Source of the DNA: Rutidosis leptorrhynchoides
Lineage: Eukaryota > Streptophyta > Magnoliopsida > Asterales > Asteraceae
Length of the DNA: 64,000 nt
Direction: 5' to 3'
Assembly (NCBI RefSeq): GCF_046630445.1
Contig: NC_092339.1
Coordinates: 312,231,501 to 312,295,500, forward strand
The notes under the pieces were generated by a model. The model saw only the letters and a list, made by a program, of their open reading frames with translations. It did not search any database and was not told where the DNA came from. Position numbers and translations under genes: made by a program. Below, in pieces: positions 49,976 through 61,508 of this stretch. Numbering within the stretch: position 1 is the first letter of the stretch; each line of letters starts with the position of its first letter.

Positions 49976-51013
49976 GCCCACTATGTACGCAGATACCGCG
50001 CCGATAGTGAAGCAATGCGAATCTTGCCAAGTAGATGCACCTATCAGCAGGGCACCTGCGCATCCTATGATACCAGTCTCCTCACCATGGCCATTCTGTA
50101 AATGGGCAATTGACATAGTCGGACCATTTCCAAAAGGCCGAGGTAATATTCTCATTTATTTTATACCGTATGCTATTTACGTCAGTATCTTACGCATACT
50201 CTGCACACACAGGAAACATTAAATTCTTAATTGTTGCAATCGACTATTTCACGAAATGGGTTGAAGCACGACCGCTGGCGGCAATATCAGGAAAAAGGGT
50301 GCGTAATTTTGTATGGGAAGACATAGTTTGTCGATTCGGTATACCAAACGAAATTGTTAGTGATAATGGTACGCAATTTGCGGGAGATCCTTTCCGCAGC
50401 TGGTACGCGGAGCTTAATAATAAGCAAACTTTTACATCCGTTGCGCATCCGCAGACGAACGGCCAGTGCGAAGTCACCAACCGGGACATAGTGGCTGGAA
50501 TCAGAGCTAGGTTGGGTCATGGTAGAGTTGGTTGGTTGGACGAACTGCCAAAGGTTTTGTGGGCGCATAGAACAACGCCCAAAGCAAGCAATGGTGAGAC
50601 TCCGTTCAGTTTGGTCTATGAATCAGAAGCTGTTGTGCCCGCAGAAGTTGGGGTACCAACGTTCCGCATACAGAATTTTGACGAACAAAATAACTCAGAA
50701 GCTTTGCGGGAAAATCTTAATCTGCTTGAAGAACGCAGACTCTCTGCGGCGGTAAACGAAGCCAATAACAAGCAGAAAATTGCAAAGTACTACAATCAGC
50801 GTGTGCGTTCGCGCTCTTATAAGTGCGGGGACTTAGTTTGGCGTCAGAATGACGCAAGTCATGCGGAGGATACTGGGAAATTGGGCCCCCGCTGGGAAGG
50901 TCCGTATAGGGTAGCAAAAGCAAGCAACACCGGGGCATAGCATCTCGAGACATTAGATGGAAAACCTGTGAAACGCACTTGGCACGCGACATTGTTGAAA
51001 AAATGTTATATGT
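49876..51013 (+). pseudogene. Tat integrase, broken
   Basis: The zinc-binding region (REVHEGACALHSGHR ... CESCQ) and the first catalytic Asp (WAIDIVGPF) lie in the frame up to 50142. After intron 3 the frame continues 50213-50940 with VAIDYFTKWVEARPL, the second Asp in SDNGTQFAG and Glu in TNGQCEVTNRDI. The C-part (SRSYKCGDLVWRQ ... KLGPRWEGPYRV) is integrase-typical. It is broken twice: by the duplication at 49795-49975 and by TAG at 50938-50940, where the family usually has Tyr. The rest of the C-terminus stays in frame to TAG at 51013. Confidence 0.87.
50143..50212 (+). other. Putative intron 3 in Tat pol
   Basis: GAG/GTAATATT after the codons for GPFPKGR, and CACACAG before GAAACATTAAATTC. 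Splicing joins G+GA into Gly and restores the usual PKGRGNIKFLIVAIDYFTKW order. 70 bases, with stops in frame. Confidence 0.7.
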
Positions 51014-51950
51014 AGCTGGATGGACCTGATCACTCCAATTTATTTTAGCATATTATTTTTTCTATGTATTTTCCGTCCGTTTGGATGTGTCGCGGTTGTA
51101 ATCATTATTAATGCCAATTGAATATTTACTCGTGCATACTTTTATTGTTTATTTCTTTTTGTATGCGGTTCCTGCCTACTTAAGGGGTGTCCTCTAGCCC
51201 CCGTGCGGCAGAAGCCTGTTTGGTTACAAGGCTAGACATTAACGGCAGGCGAAGGAAATTGGTTTTCCCCTAGCCAAGCGCCACGCAGACTAGATGGCTG
51301 CCAAGTCGACTTAAAAATACAAGCATTGGTTTGCTTGTGCGTAATTACTCTCGCATTGGTTTGCGTGAGGAACTCTTAAGCATAAAAGCATTGGTTTGTT
51401 TTTAGTTGCGTTGCTTACCATACAGCTAAAGTGCACCCCTAGTACATGACAAAGCAATAACGCAGTAGCTTTTGAGTCTAAGTTGTTCAAGGTAAAATCG
51501 CTAAAGTATTGGTTTATTTTACGCAGTACCTGATCATATGCATAAGTTTTGGTTAACTATGCGCATGGGCATGCGGTTAATTCTTTGTTTTGATTCGCGA
51601 TATATAAACAAATTAATACACTACGCATGCATAACACGATAATAATATACATAAAGTTATTACAAATGGTAATTGTTTCAAACGCCTGCCCATCACGGGA
51701 CTTAAGGCCCAAATATTGTATTTACAATTGCCTGCCTAAGCATAGGACTTACGGCGCTAACTATTACAACCTCCTATTAATCCTCCTTGAGGAACCCATC
51801 AATCGACATATTAGGGTCCGCTGCAAACGCATTAATTAGGGGGATCGGGATGGCAGTGATGGCTTCTTCCGCTTCCAAGAGCACTGCAGCCGTACCCTCC
51901 TTCAATTTTTTCTGCACGACGTCGGGGTACGGCGGTGTGAGCCCGCAGGC
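51014..51950. other. Tat element tail between integrase and antisense gene
   Basis: No coding motif. Contains a repeated phrase of the form AGCATTGGTTTGCTTGTGCG / CGCATTGGTTTGCGTGAGG at about 51320-51400 and further AAGCATTGGTTTG units, like a degenerate tandem repeat. It probably holds 3' untranslated sequence of both the sense and antisense genes. Confidence 0.5.
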
Positions 51951-53808
51951 TTAGATCACCTCTAGCACTACCTTGTTGATTTCGTGGTCTTTATCCGCGT
52001 CAACGTAGGCGTTGAACTTGTCGGACACAGGCCCGGAATCCATCACCTTCTGCGCAATGGTAGGAAGAGCGGTGCAAAGGTTTGTCAAGTTCGCCTCTGC
52101 TAGCTCGCGGCCCGTCACCGCATCATCCTTCTCCCTTGTAACCTTTTCCATCTCCACCCGCAGACGCTCAGTCTCCCCCTTGGACTGGTCAACCGCCCCA
52201 ACCAGCGCGCTGTTTTTCTTTCTCTCTTCAATCAATGCGGTTTTGGTTTCCGCCGCGGTTAACTCTACCGCCTTGCGCGCTTCTTCCGCGGCGTCCCTGT
52301 CTTTCTTAACCTGCTCAACCCCCGCTTGCAGCAGCCCTAATTCTGTTTCTTTCCGCACGACCACTTGATACAGGTTAGTGGAACGGCGGGCTTGATCCGC
52401 AACCATGCCAAAAAAGACAAGGCCGTTTTGGATGAAGGCGTTGAGCGCCTGATTAAAGGGCAGTGCGGCTAGTTGGTTGCGGAACTCAGCCGGGAAGATT
52501 TGTTGGAGGAAGGCGAATTGCTCTGCGGCGTTTTCCGCCGATGACTGGGTGAGCTGCGCCAGGTTCGCCAATCGGAAACTGCCGTGTGGCAGGGTTGGTG
52601 TAGACTCAGAGTCAAGGTGTATCGTCTTGTCCTTTGACTCGGCGGTAGCTTCAAGGTCCGGATTGACCCGCGGTGGGGTGTGATGCGTCTCTTCAGCATG
52701 CTCTGCGTATTAATAAATGGTTAAATAAATGCAAACTTAAGAATGCGGTATGCGCGAAAGCAGAACTCCTACCAGAAGATGGGGGAGGTAGATCCGCTGA
52801 ACGGGGTTCGATGGGAACGAAGTTGTCGTTCCGCTTATCCTCCCTCTGCTTGGGAGTGAGTTTCTTCTTCTTCAGTTGGGGTTGGGAGGCTTCGGCGGCC
52901 TTGCGCTTATTACCGGAGGTGGAAGGTGCATTCTCGCCAACATTCTCCTGCTCCAACTGCTGATTTACATTCTGCTTGCGGAAGAAAATGCCCGCAATCT
53001 CCTCCGCAGTCAGTACTTTCTTCATCTTCATCTCTGCAAACATGCACGCATTTGTTAGCAAATATAAATAGCAAACTGTTATGTTAGTACGTGATTATGC
53101 TATTCCTACCCTTTCCATCCGGTCCGACTATGGCTGGACGCACATCTTTCCATGGCCAGTGTGCGGAGATCTTCCCTAACCGCAACATTACGTTCCCGTA
53201 TGACCGGTGCACCAGCTGTGCGTTAGCGCACTCCGCCAATAGCTTTGTTTCCTCGTCATCAAGGACCGAGGTTTTGTTCACATCCTTCTCCACCTTCTCG
53301 CACCATATAAGCGTTTGCGAAAAATTAGTACCAACTACAGTTTGGTCAATGTAAAAGAACGTTTCTTTCCAGTTACCCGCATTCGACTTTGGGGTTTTTG
53401 TGAAATTTTGTCGGGCGAAGAAGGTGAACCAGGATTTGTGGTGATTGGCCAAACGGTATAGATGACAGAAAACTTTAACAAGCGGTACCTTGTTGAGTGC
53501 GACGCACCACATCTCAAACAGTACTATTTTACCTATGGCATACGGGTGTAGTTGCCCTAATCCCACTCTGAAGTGGTCTAGTACGCCTAGGAAGAAGTCG
53601 GAGGGGGAACCCTAAAGTTGCCGTGCTTGAACGCATGTTCGTAGATGGCCACCTTCTTCTCCGGTGGCTCGTGAGCACGCTGATTAGACAAGGGTGGCAC
53701 CGGATTGTACTTCGATAATGGTGGGTATTGTTTGACTAAGTAATCAATGTGTTTCTGCTCTATAATCGATCTAACACTATCTACATAGGTCTCGTTAGCC
53801 TTAGTCAT
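51951..53808 (-). pseudogene. Antisense three-exon gene of the Tat element (Transposase_28-like plus coiled coil), one frameshift
   Basis: Minus-strand gene. Exon 1 is 53808-53110 (ATG at 53808, MTKANETYVDSV), exon 2 is 53033-52773, exon 3 is 52702-51951 (TAA). All introns are GT/AG and phase 1, and the frame is continuous across both. Exon 1 holds the pattern of the 'putative gypsy type transposon' domain (Pfam PF04195): LGQLHPYAIGKIVLFEMWC, CHLYRLANHHKSWFTFFAR. Exon 2 is basic (KKKKLTPKQREDKR). Exon 3 is a long Glu/Lys/Ala coiled coil (LQAGVEQVKKDRDAAEEARK and on). A missing base in the C/T run at about 53603-53613 shifts exon 1. Extra antisense ORFs are known in Tat-type elements; their function is unknown. 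Confidence 0.82.
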
Positions 53809-53940
53809 TTTCTATAGAGTGGTTGGAGAATTACTAACCTTTAGACGATGTCCGGAGTATTTAGGATTTGATCAGAATTGAATATAGCAGCGTATTGGGG
53901 AAGCTTGGAGCAGAAAAATGGAAATGTGTGTGAATTGGGG

Positions 53941-53950
53941 CTATTTATAG
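53941..53950 (-). promoter_or_regulatory. TATA box for the antisense gene
   Basis: On the minus strand this reads CTATAAATAG, a near-ideal plant TATA box, about 135 bases upstream of the ATG at 53808 and inside the element, separate from the 3' LTR promoter. Confidence 0.7.
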
Positions 53951-54237
53951 TGACGATTTGGAGTCAGGGGTTGATCGTGGCTGTACACGTGTTACGCGAT
54001 CAACGGGTGGCATTTCAAGTGCGCGCGTGGATGTCAGTTGGGTATGGTTACCTATGAGCGCGTGGCTGACACGCGCCTGCTAACAGCCACTTTACGTCTT
54101 GTCAGCCGAATGGGCTTCTGCGACAGTGACAGGCATTAAATGACCTCGAAACGCACGCGGAAAATTAAATGCTAGCCGTTTTCTTTTTTTTCTTCGCTTA
54201 ATAGTTTGACATCATATGTCTTGCGCCATATAACATC

Positions 54238-54251
54238 AAACTGGGGGGACA
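54238..54251 (+). other. Polypurine tract of Tat element
   Basis: ACTGGGGGGACA directly before the 3' LTR. Confidence 0.75.
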
Positions 54252-54818
54252 TAATGATACCGCAACCCGCATGCGCACCCCATATGTATGCGGGCACTCA
54301 CTAGTGTGCGTATGCGTGTGCTTGTGTGCGGTATGCGGATTCGTATCTAATGCCTTTGTTCTTGGTACAGCGATTACTTGGCTATAAAGTAAATATCTTT
54401 TCCATAATTACATCCGTGATTCGGGGGAGTTTGTTATGGAAAGGATTGCCAGTATCTCGGATGGTTCTAGAATTAGGGTTTGCCTATATATACAAACCCT
54501 AACTATCATTCTAATTATCATCACGTTACGTAACCATCATCTGATACACGTCTTACGTGTCCAACATCATCTAGCATCTTCTCAAGGTTAACAGGTTAGT
54601 TTCTTGATTAACTAGCACCTACGACCTTACTTGGGGCCTTCAGGTCGACGACCTGTCATCGAAGGTGGACTTAATCACTTGGCCACCCAGCCGACATCAT
54701 CATGTCGGCCAGGGTTATTCACGGTAGCCGGACCGGAGAGCCTCGTTTTAAGATCCTTAAACCCCAATAACGTATTGAGCAGGCATGTTAAACCCTATGG
54801 TAAAAATATGCATGATCA
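54252..54818 (+). repeat. 3' LTR of Tat element
   Basis: 567 bp, same length as the 5' LTR, with 13 differences by my count (for example CAACCTGC against CAACCCGC, TTCTCAG against TTCTTGG). Followed by GTTAG. The frame at 54631-54873 is LTR sequence and has a counterpart at 44723. Confidence 0.9.
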
Positions 54819-54823
54819 GTTAG

Positions 54824-55847
54824 TTTTTGATATTTTTTTAACCGTTGTGTCAGTTTTTTTTGTCAAATATTAGGTAGGGTGATGTGGTAAAATCTGATTG
54901 GAAATTGGGTAAAAAAATAAATTCATAATAAAAAATAAATATTAAAAAAACAAAAAAAAAAACTCACTGATTGGCTGCCGAAGAAAGTCAGACAGTTTCA
55001 AAATATACACATACATAACTGACGGTACCCAAACTGGCTAACTGACGTCCGGTTATATTCCGTCAGATTTTTGTCAGTTTTGCTACATCAACTGACGGAT
55101 GAAAAGTTACGGACTGTTAGGAATGGTCTAAAGGACAAGCGCACATTTTTGAGATCAAACATCTTACATTGGATTCAATACATATTCTAAAATAAGCAAA
55201 TGTGGTTTTTTAATCTAAGATTCTATCATTAACAAGTATAGAAATTATTAAAAGTGAAAGTAGTGTATACTCAATATTCCAACACACATATATAAGAAAA
55301 TATATAAGAATGGAGCATCTTCTAATAGAATTTGATGAGCATTCTAAAAGTGTTGTATCTGTATTTTTTAATTAACCAAAGGTTTATAACACTTATTTGT
55401 TTGATTTCTTGTCACTCAGTGACATAATGATAAATATTGAGCATACGTGACTAATTAACTAAAAATGTTTTATGATTTTGTAAAGTCGTTGTTGCACTAA
55501 TTAGATTAAGTATTAACCATAATATGTGTCAAAACACAATTTTATTCTTTAGTTAAAAAATACATTTGATCGTCGTTACCACGGTTGAACGGCTGCTTGA
55601 ATACAGCTCGAGCCATATTATAATGTGAAGATGAGTTTACGTCTTTGAGTTACCACATCTTACTGCGATTAACCTGCTGTTAGATCGCAAATTGAGCCGC
55701 AGAGGAGCAAACCAATGAATATTAATAACATTTGAATTATAACCTTTTAAAGCTATCAAATGATTGGACAGTTGTTGCGCTAGCGGAGCCCCATACGACA
55801 CAAAAAAACCGGGCCGAACTTCTAAGCCGAAGAAGAATGAGAAGAAA
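54824..55847. other. Spacer with no gene seen
   Basis: AT-rich. Several CTGACGG/ACTGACGT-type motifs in both orientations cluster at about 55015-55100, possibly the ends of an unrecognised small element. Confidence 0.4.
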
Positions 55848-56341
55848 TGATCATATACATGGCATTGTATATGTGTGTTTTATTTGCTAAAGGTCAAAAG
55901 CAGAATTACGCGAACTCTAAAGCAAAGCTATGCAATATTTGTTGAAAATAAAGCACAGCGGTTATGTTTCCGCGTTAATAAGGGACCGCGGTTTAATCCG
56001 CTGAGTTTCCGCGAACGGTTGGGTGATTCGCAGACCGCGGATATCTCGAATACTATAAATAGGAAGCTTGGCCTCTCATTTATAGGTTGTTGATTCTCTG
56101 TCATTTTGCCTAAGCCTTTGTGATTTCCACTTGTGATCTTGCCCAAGGGATTTTTACATCGCGTAAAGGTGAATTATGCTAATTAACAATCAAGACCGGG
56201 TCAGGGTGATTGATCACTTGATAGTTAAAGTGAAAGACGATCATCGGGGCCCAAAATAATCATCAAACACTCCATCCTCAATCATAATCTTATTGCACTC
56301 AATCCGTAATTAAGTAACATCATTAATTAGGGATTGATCAA

Positions 56342-56360
56342 TTGGCGCCATCCGTGGGAC
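56342..56360 (+). other. Primer-binding site of second Tat element
   Basis: TTGGCGCCATCCGTGGGAC one base after the probable LTR end. Confidence 0.75.
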
Positions 56361-56502
56361 GCGTTTTACGAATTAAACTGAAAATTATTTGTTTTGCGCT
56401 GTCAAACGATTAATTCTTTAGTTTAATTTCAATCGTGTTTTTGTTGTGGTGATTTACAGGTGCTTTTTGAAGGCGTAATTAGTTGATCTGCTTGATTGTC
56501 GT

Positions 56503-57844
56503 GATGACAAACACAAAGCAAATAGGTGTTTCTGCGAACGCTGATGCACTGCCTGGCGATTCGCAGAATGTCACAATATTTCCATTGCAAGCAAATACCA
56601 ATATAACTGCGGGAAAGTCGATTCAAGAGTCGACCGCTAAAACATCTGCGGCAAATAATGCTAGTGATTCGCAGCCAGAAGTTGCTGCTGAAAAAATGGT
56701 TACACGCAGATCATTATTGCAAAACCGCGAAGAAACAATTACTGAAGGAAAGAGAATGAGGGCTTTGGCTGGCTAATCTAGTCTGCGAACTGACAAAATT
56801 GGTGGCACTACCATTGAACAGGCTAAGAAAGATGCTAAATGTAGTCGCGAGTCCCGCATACCGCGAACTTACCTATGGCCGTTAAATGATTCAGGATCAC
56901 AGGTTGATCGCCTAGTTATTGAGCGAAATGATAGTGATAGTGATAATGCAGAAGAACGCGTTAATTTGAATTCTGCATATAACTCAAAAATGGCTAAGGC
57001 GTCAAGAGAGGAAAGCGAATTTTCTGATGATTCGGATAGTGTGGAAGAATTTGTTAAAGTTCCACATGTTAAGCGAAAACGACCACCAACACCTTTCCCT
57101 CGTTATGGGGAAGAAGGTGAACCATATGATGCTGCCCGCAGAGAAAATGCTCAAAATTTTTTGGCGGATGCTTTCAGAAGCATTGCGCCAAAGTCAATGC
57201 AACATAAGTTTGAACAGCCAAATTTTCTGCAAGATATGATTGCCAAGTTTTGTGCGGAGAATGCAGATACTCGCACAAAAAAGGCAACTAAAATCACTAC
57301 TGCCGCGGACAAGTTTGTCCAACATATTTCTGATTATCCAATTGTTTCTCCGCCAATTGTGCCGGCAACTCTGGAAGTTTATTCGAGTTTAACCGATCCT
57401 TTAGATTTTCTGCAGCGCTTTGAACGGGTGGTGAGCACCTATAACTGGGATGAACCAGTCGCGTGTAGAGTGTTCCCCATGGCTTTGCAAGGGTCAGCAA
57501 GGGAGTGGTTTCATAGTCTGCAATCTCGCTGTATTATTGGCTTTGTTGATCTTCGCGAAAAATTCTTGTTACAGTTCCAGAATCTACTGCCGCAGAAAAA
57601 GACGCATATCGAATGTCACGATATTAAACAAGGCAACAAGGAAACCTTGAATGCGTTACTTACGCGGTACATCTACGAATGTCAAAAGATTCCAAGCTTG
57701 CATGAAGACCAAAAAATCTCTGGATTTTTGCATGCTATTAATCCGCAGCGACATCCAACTCTGGTGCGAAGGCTGCGAAGAGATGTCCCGCAGACTTTTG
57801 CTAAAGTTCAACAGGAAACATATGATTATCTCAGCGGTGGAGAG
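56503..57844 (+). pseudogene. Tat-type gag, with a stop and truncated by insertion
   Basis: Frame from ATG 56503 (MTNTKQIGVSANADAL) with TAA at 56774, then continuing in the same frame to the insertion point. The capsid domain at 57375-57835 closely parallels that of the Tat element at 45950-46420: SSLTDPLDFLQRFERVVSTY, QGSAREWFHSLQSRC, THIECHDI, QRHPTLVRRLRRDVPQTFAK. The protein breaks off after YDYLSGGE, where the LTR of the next element begins. It is a related but different family from the neighbour 3 kb away. Confidence 0.85.
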
Positions 57845-60800
57845 TGTAGTGACCCGAACTTTTTCATGTTTATCTATATATTAAATGAAATTGTTATTTA
57901 CATGATTAAGTGTTTTCAACATGTTAAGCAATCAAACTTGTTAAGACTTGATTAATTGAAATAGGTTTCATATAGACAATTGACCACCCATGTTGACCGG
58001 TGATTCACGAACGTTAAAACTTGTAAAAACTATACGATGACATATATATGGTTATATATATAGTTAACATGATTTTATTATAAGTATGTATCTCATTAGG
58101 TATTTTAACAATGAGTTATATACATAAAAATGAGACTATTAATTTAAGAAACTCGAAAACGATATATATAACGATTATCGTTATAACAACGTCTTACTAG
58201 GTACATATGAATCATATTAAGATATTGATACACTTGGTTAATTATGTTAAATGATAAGTAAATATATTATTAAGTGTATTAACAATGAAATACATATGTA
58301 AAAATAAGACTACTAACTTAATGATTTCGAAACGAGACATATATGTAACGATTATCGTTGTAACGACATTTAACTGTATATATATCATACTAAGATATAT
58401 TATATATCATAATATCATGATAATATAACAATTTAACATCTCATTTGTTATAATAAACAATGGGTTAACAACATTCAACAAGATCGTTAACCTAAAGGTT
58501 TCAAAACAACATTTACATGTAACGACTAACGATGACTTAACGACTCAGTTAAAATGTATATACATGTAGTGTTTTAATATGTATTCATACACTTTTGAAA
58601 GACTTCAAGACACTTATCAAAATACTTCTACTTAACAAAAATGCTTACAATTACATCGTCGTTCAGTTTCATCAAGAATTCTACTCGTATGCACCCGTAT
58701 TCGTACTCGTACAATACACAGCTTTTAGATGTATGTACTATTGGTATATACACTCCAATGATCAGCTCTTAGCAGCCCATGTGAGTCACCTAACACATGT
58801 GAGAACCATCATTTGGAAACTAGCATGAAATATCTCATAAAATTACAAAAATATGAGTAATCATTCATGACTTATTTACATGAAAACAAAATTACATATC
58901 CTTTATATCTAATCCATACACCAACGACCAAAAACACCTACAAACACTTTCATTCTTCAATTTTCTTCATCTAATTGATCTCTCTCAAGTTATATCTTCA
59001 AGTTCTAAGTGTTCTTCATAAATTCCAAAAGTTCTAGTTTCATAAAATCAAGAATACTTTCAAGATTGCAAGTTTACTTCCAAGTTTTCTAAATCCATTC
59101 CAAGTAATCATCCAAGATCAAGAAACCTTTGTTACTTACAGTAGGTTATCTTTCTAATACAAGGTAATAATCATATTCAAACTTTAATTCAATTTCTATA
59201 ACTATAACAATCTTATTTCGAGTGGAAATCTTACTTGAAATTGTTTTCGTGTCATGATTCTGCTTCAAGAACTTTCAAGCCATCCAAGGATCCTTTGAAG
59301 CTAGATCTATTTTTCTCATTTCCAGTAGGTTTATCCAAGGAACTTTAGGTAGTAATGATGTTCATAACATCATTCGATTTATACATATAAAGCTATCTTA
59401 TTCGAAGGTTTAAACTTGTAATCACTAGAACATAGTTTAGTTAATTCTAAACTTGTTCACAAATAAAAGTTAATCCTTCTAACTTGACTTTTAAAATCAA
59501 CTAAACACATGTTCTATATCTATATGATATGCTAACTTAATGATTTAAAACCTGGAAACACGAAAAACACCGTAAAACCGGATTTACGCCGTCGTAGTAA
59601 CACCGCGGGCTGTTTTGGGTTATTAATTAAAAACTATGATAAACTTTGATTTAAAAGTTGTTATTCTGGGAAAATGATTTTTATTATGAACATGAAACTA
59701 TATCCAAAAATTATGGTTAAACTCAAAGTGGAAGTATGTTTTCTAAAATGGTCATCTAGACGTCGTTCTTTCGACTGAAATGACTACCTTTACAAAAACG
59801 ACTTGTAACTTATTTTTCTGATTATAAACCTATACTTTTTCTGTTTAGATTCATAAAATAGAGTTCAATATGAAACCATAGCAATTTGATTCACTCAAAA
59901 CGGATTTAAAATGAAGAAGTTATGGGTAAAACAAGATTGGATAATTTTTCTCATTTTAGCTACGTGAAAATTGGTAACAAATCTATTCCAACCATAACTT
60001 AATCAACTTGTATTGTATATTATGTAATCTTGAGATACCATAGACACGTATAGAATGTTTCGACCTATCATGTCGACACATCTATATATATTTCGGAACA
60101 ACCATAGACACTCTATATGTTAATGTTTGAGTTAGCTATACAGGGTTGAGGTTGATTCCAAAATATATATAGTTTGAGTTGTGATCAATACTGAGATACG
60201 TATACACTGGGTCGTGGATTGATTCAAGATAATATTTATCGATTTATTTCTGTACATCTAACTGTGGACAACTAGTTGTAGGTTACTAACGAGGACAGCT
60301 GACTTAATAAACTTAAAACATCAAAATGTATTAAAAAGTGTTGTAAATATATTTTGAATATACTTTGATATATATGTACATATTTGTTATAGGTTCGTGA
60401 ATTGACCAGTGGCCAAGTCTTACTTCCCGACGAAGTAAAAATCTGTGAAAGTGAGTTATAGTCCCACTTTTAAAATCTAATATTTTTGGGATGAGAATAC
60501 ATGCAGGTTTTATAAATGATTTACAAAATAGACACAAGTACGTGAAACTACATTCTATGGTTGAATTATCGAAATCGAATATGCCCCTTTTTATTAAGTC
60601 TGGTAATCTAAGAATTAGGGAACAGACACCCTAATTGATGCGAATCCTAAAGATAGATCTATTGGGCCTAACAAACCCCATCCAAAGTACCGGATGCTTT
60701 AGTACTTCGAAATTTATATCATATCCGAAGGGTGTCTCGGAATGATGGGGATATTCTTATATATGCATCTTGTTAATGTCGGTTACCAGGTGTTCACCAT

Positions 60801-61284
60801 ATGAATGATTTTTATCTCTATGTATGGGATGTGCATTGAAATATGAAATCTCGTGGTCTATTGTTACGATTTGATATATATGGGTTAAACCTATAACTCA
60901 CCAACATTTTTGTTGACGTTTAAAGCATGTTTATTCTCAGGTGAATACTAAGAGCTTCCGCTGTTGCATACTAAAATAAGGACAAGATTTAGAGTCCATG
61001 TTTGTATGATATTGTGTAAAAACTGCATTCAAGAAACTGATTTCGATGTAACTTATTTGTATTGTAAACCATTATGTAATGGTCGTGTGTAAACAGGATA
61101 TTTTAGATTATCATTATTTGATAATCTACGTAAAGCTTTTTAAACCTTTATTTATGAAATAAAGGTTATGGTTTGTTTTAAAAATGAATGCAATCTTTGA
61201 AAAACGTCTCATATAGAGGTCAAAACCTCGCAACGAAATCAATTAATATGGAACGTTTTTAATCAATAAGAACGGGACATTTCA
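57845..61284 (+). repeat. 5' LTR (3.4 kb) of family A gypsy element
   Basis: Starts TGTAGTGACCCGAAC and ends GAACGGGACATTTCA, with imperfect inverted ends (TGTAGTGACCCG against TGAAATGTCCCG). The open frames inside (58595-58828, 60331-60537) are not genes. Confidence 0.9.
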
Positions 61285-61508
61285 GTTGGTATCCGAGCGT
61301 TGGTCTTAGAGAACCAGAATTTTGCATTAGTGTGTCTTATCGAGTTTGTTAGGATGCATTAGTGAGTCTGGACTTCGACCGTGTTTACTTGAAAAAAAAA
61401 AAAAAAAAAAAAGGTTCCTTAACAAATTTTGTTGGAAACTATATATTATTAACATGTATATATTATGTGATATATTAATCTCTTAACATATTTGATATTG
61501 TGTGATAG
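61285..61508 (+). other. Leader with primer-site-like sequence and poly(A) run
   Basis: GTTGGTATCCGAGCGTTGGT follows the LTR and resembles TGGTATCAGAGC with two changes. A run of A lies at about 61391-61411. The sequence ends GTGTGATAG just before ATG 61509, which could be a splice acceptor. Confidence 0.6.

Larger units (their letters stand above)
44344..54818 (+). mobile_element. Ty3/gypsy Tat-lineage retrotransposon with antisense gene
   Basis: Two 567-bp LTRs (44344-44910 and 54252-54818) are flanked by GTTAG (44339-44343 and 54819-54823). I count 13 substitutions between them. Inside, in order: primer site region 44912-44935, gag-protease-RT, a second RNase H, integrase, a 900-base tail, and a spliced antisense gene at 51951-53808. 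The extra RNase H and antisense gene with a Transposase_28-like domain place it in the Tat lineage. Codon use is rich in GCG/CGC, unlike the surrounding AT-rich DNA. Three apparent introns lie in pol. Integrase carries a tandem duplication and an early stop. Confidence 0.93.
55848..57844 (+). mobile_element. Second Tat-type gypsy element, 5' part, cut by a later insertion
   Basis: A probable LTR ends GGATTGATCA at 56340, followed by TTGGCGCCATCCGTGGGAC (56342-56360), a primer-binding site of the type seen in Tat/Ogre elements. The LTR start is uncertain; TGATCATATACATGG at 55848 would mirror the TGATCA end and give about 493 bp. It has a promoter CTATAAATAGG at about 56053. Gag follows and is cut at 57844 by the gypsy element at 57845. 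The remainder would lie beyond the window. Confidence 0.75.

Noticed and set aside
53091-53354. Plus-strand frame of 87 codons
   Set aside because: Shadow of the minus-strand antisense gene, which has spliced, family-matching sequence.
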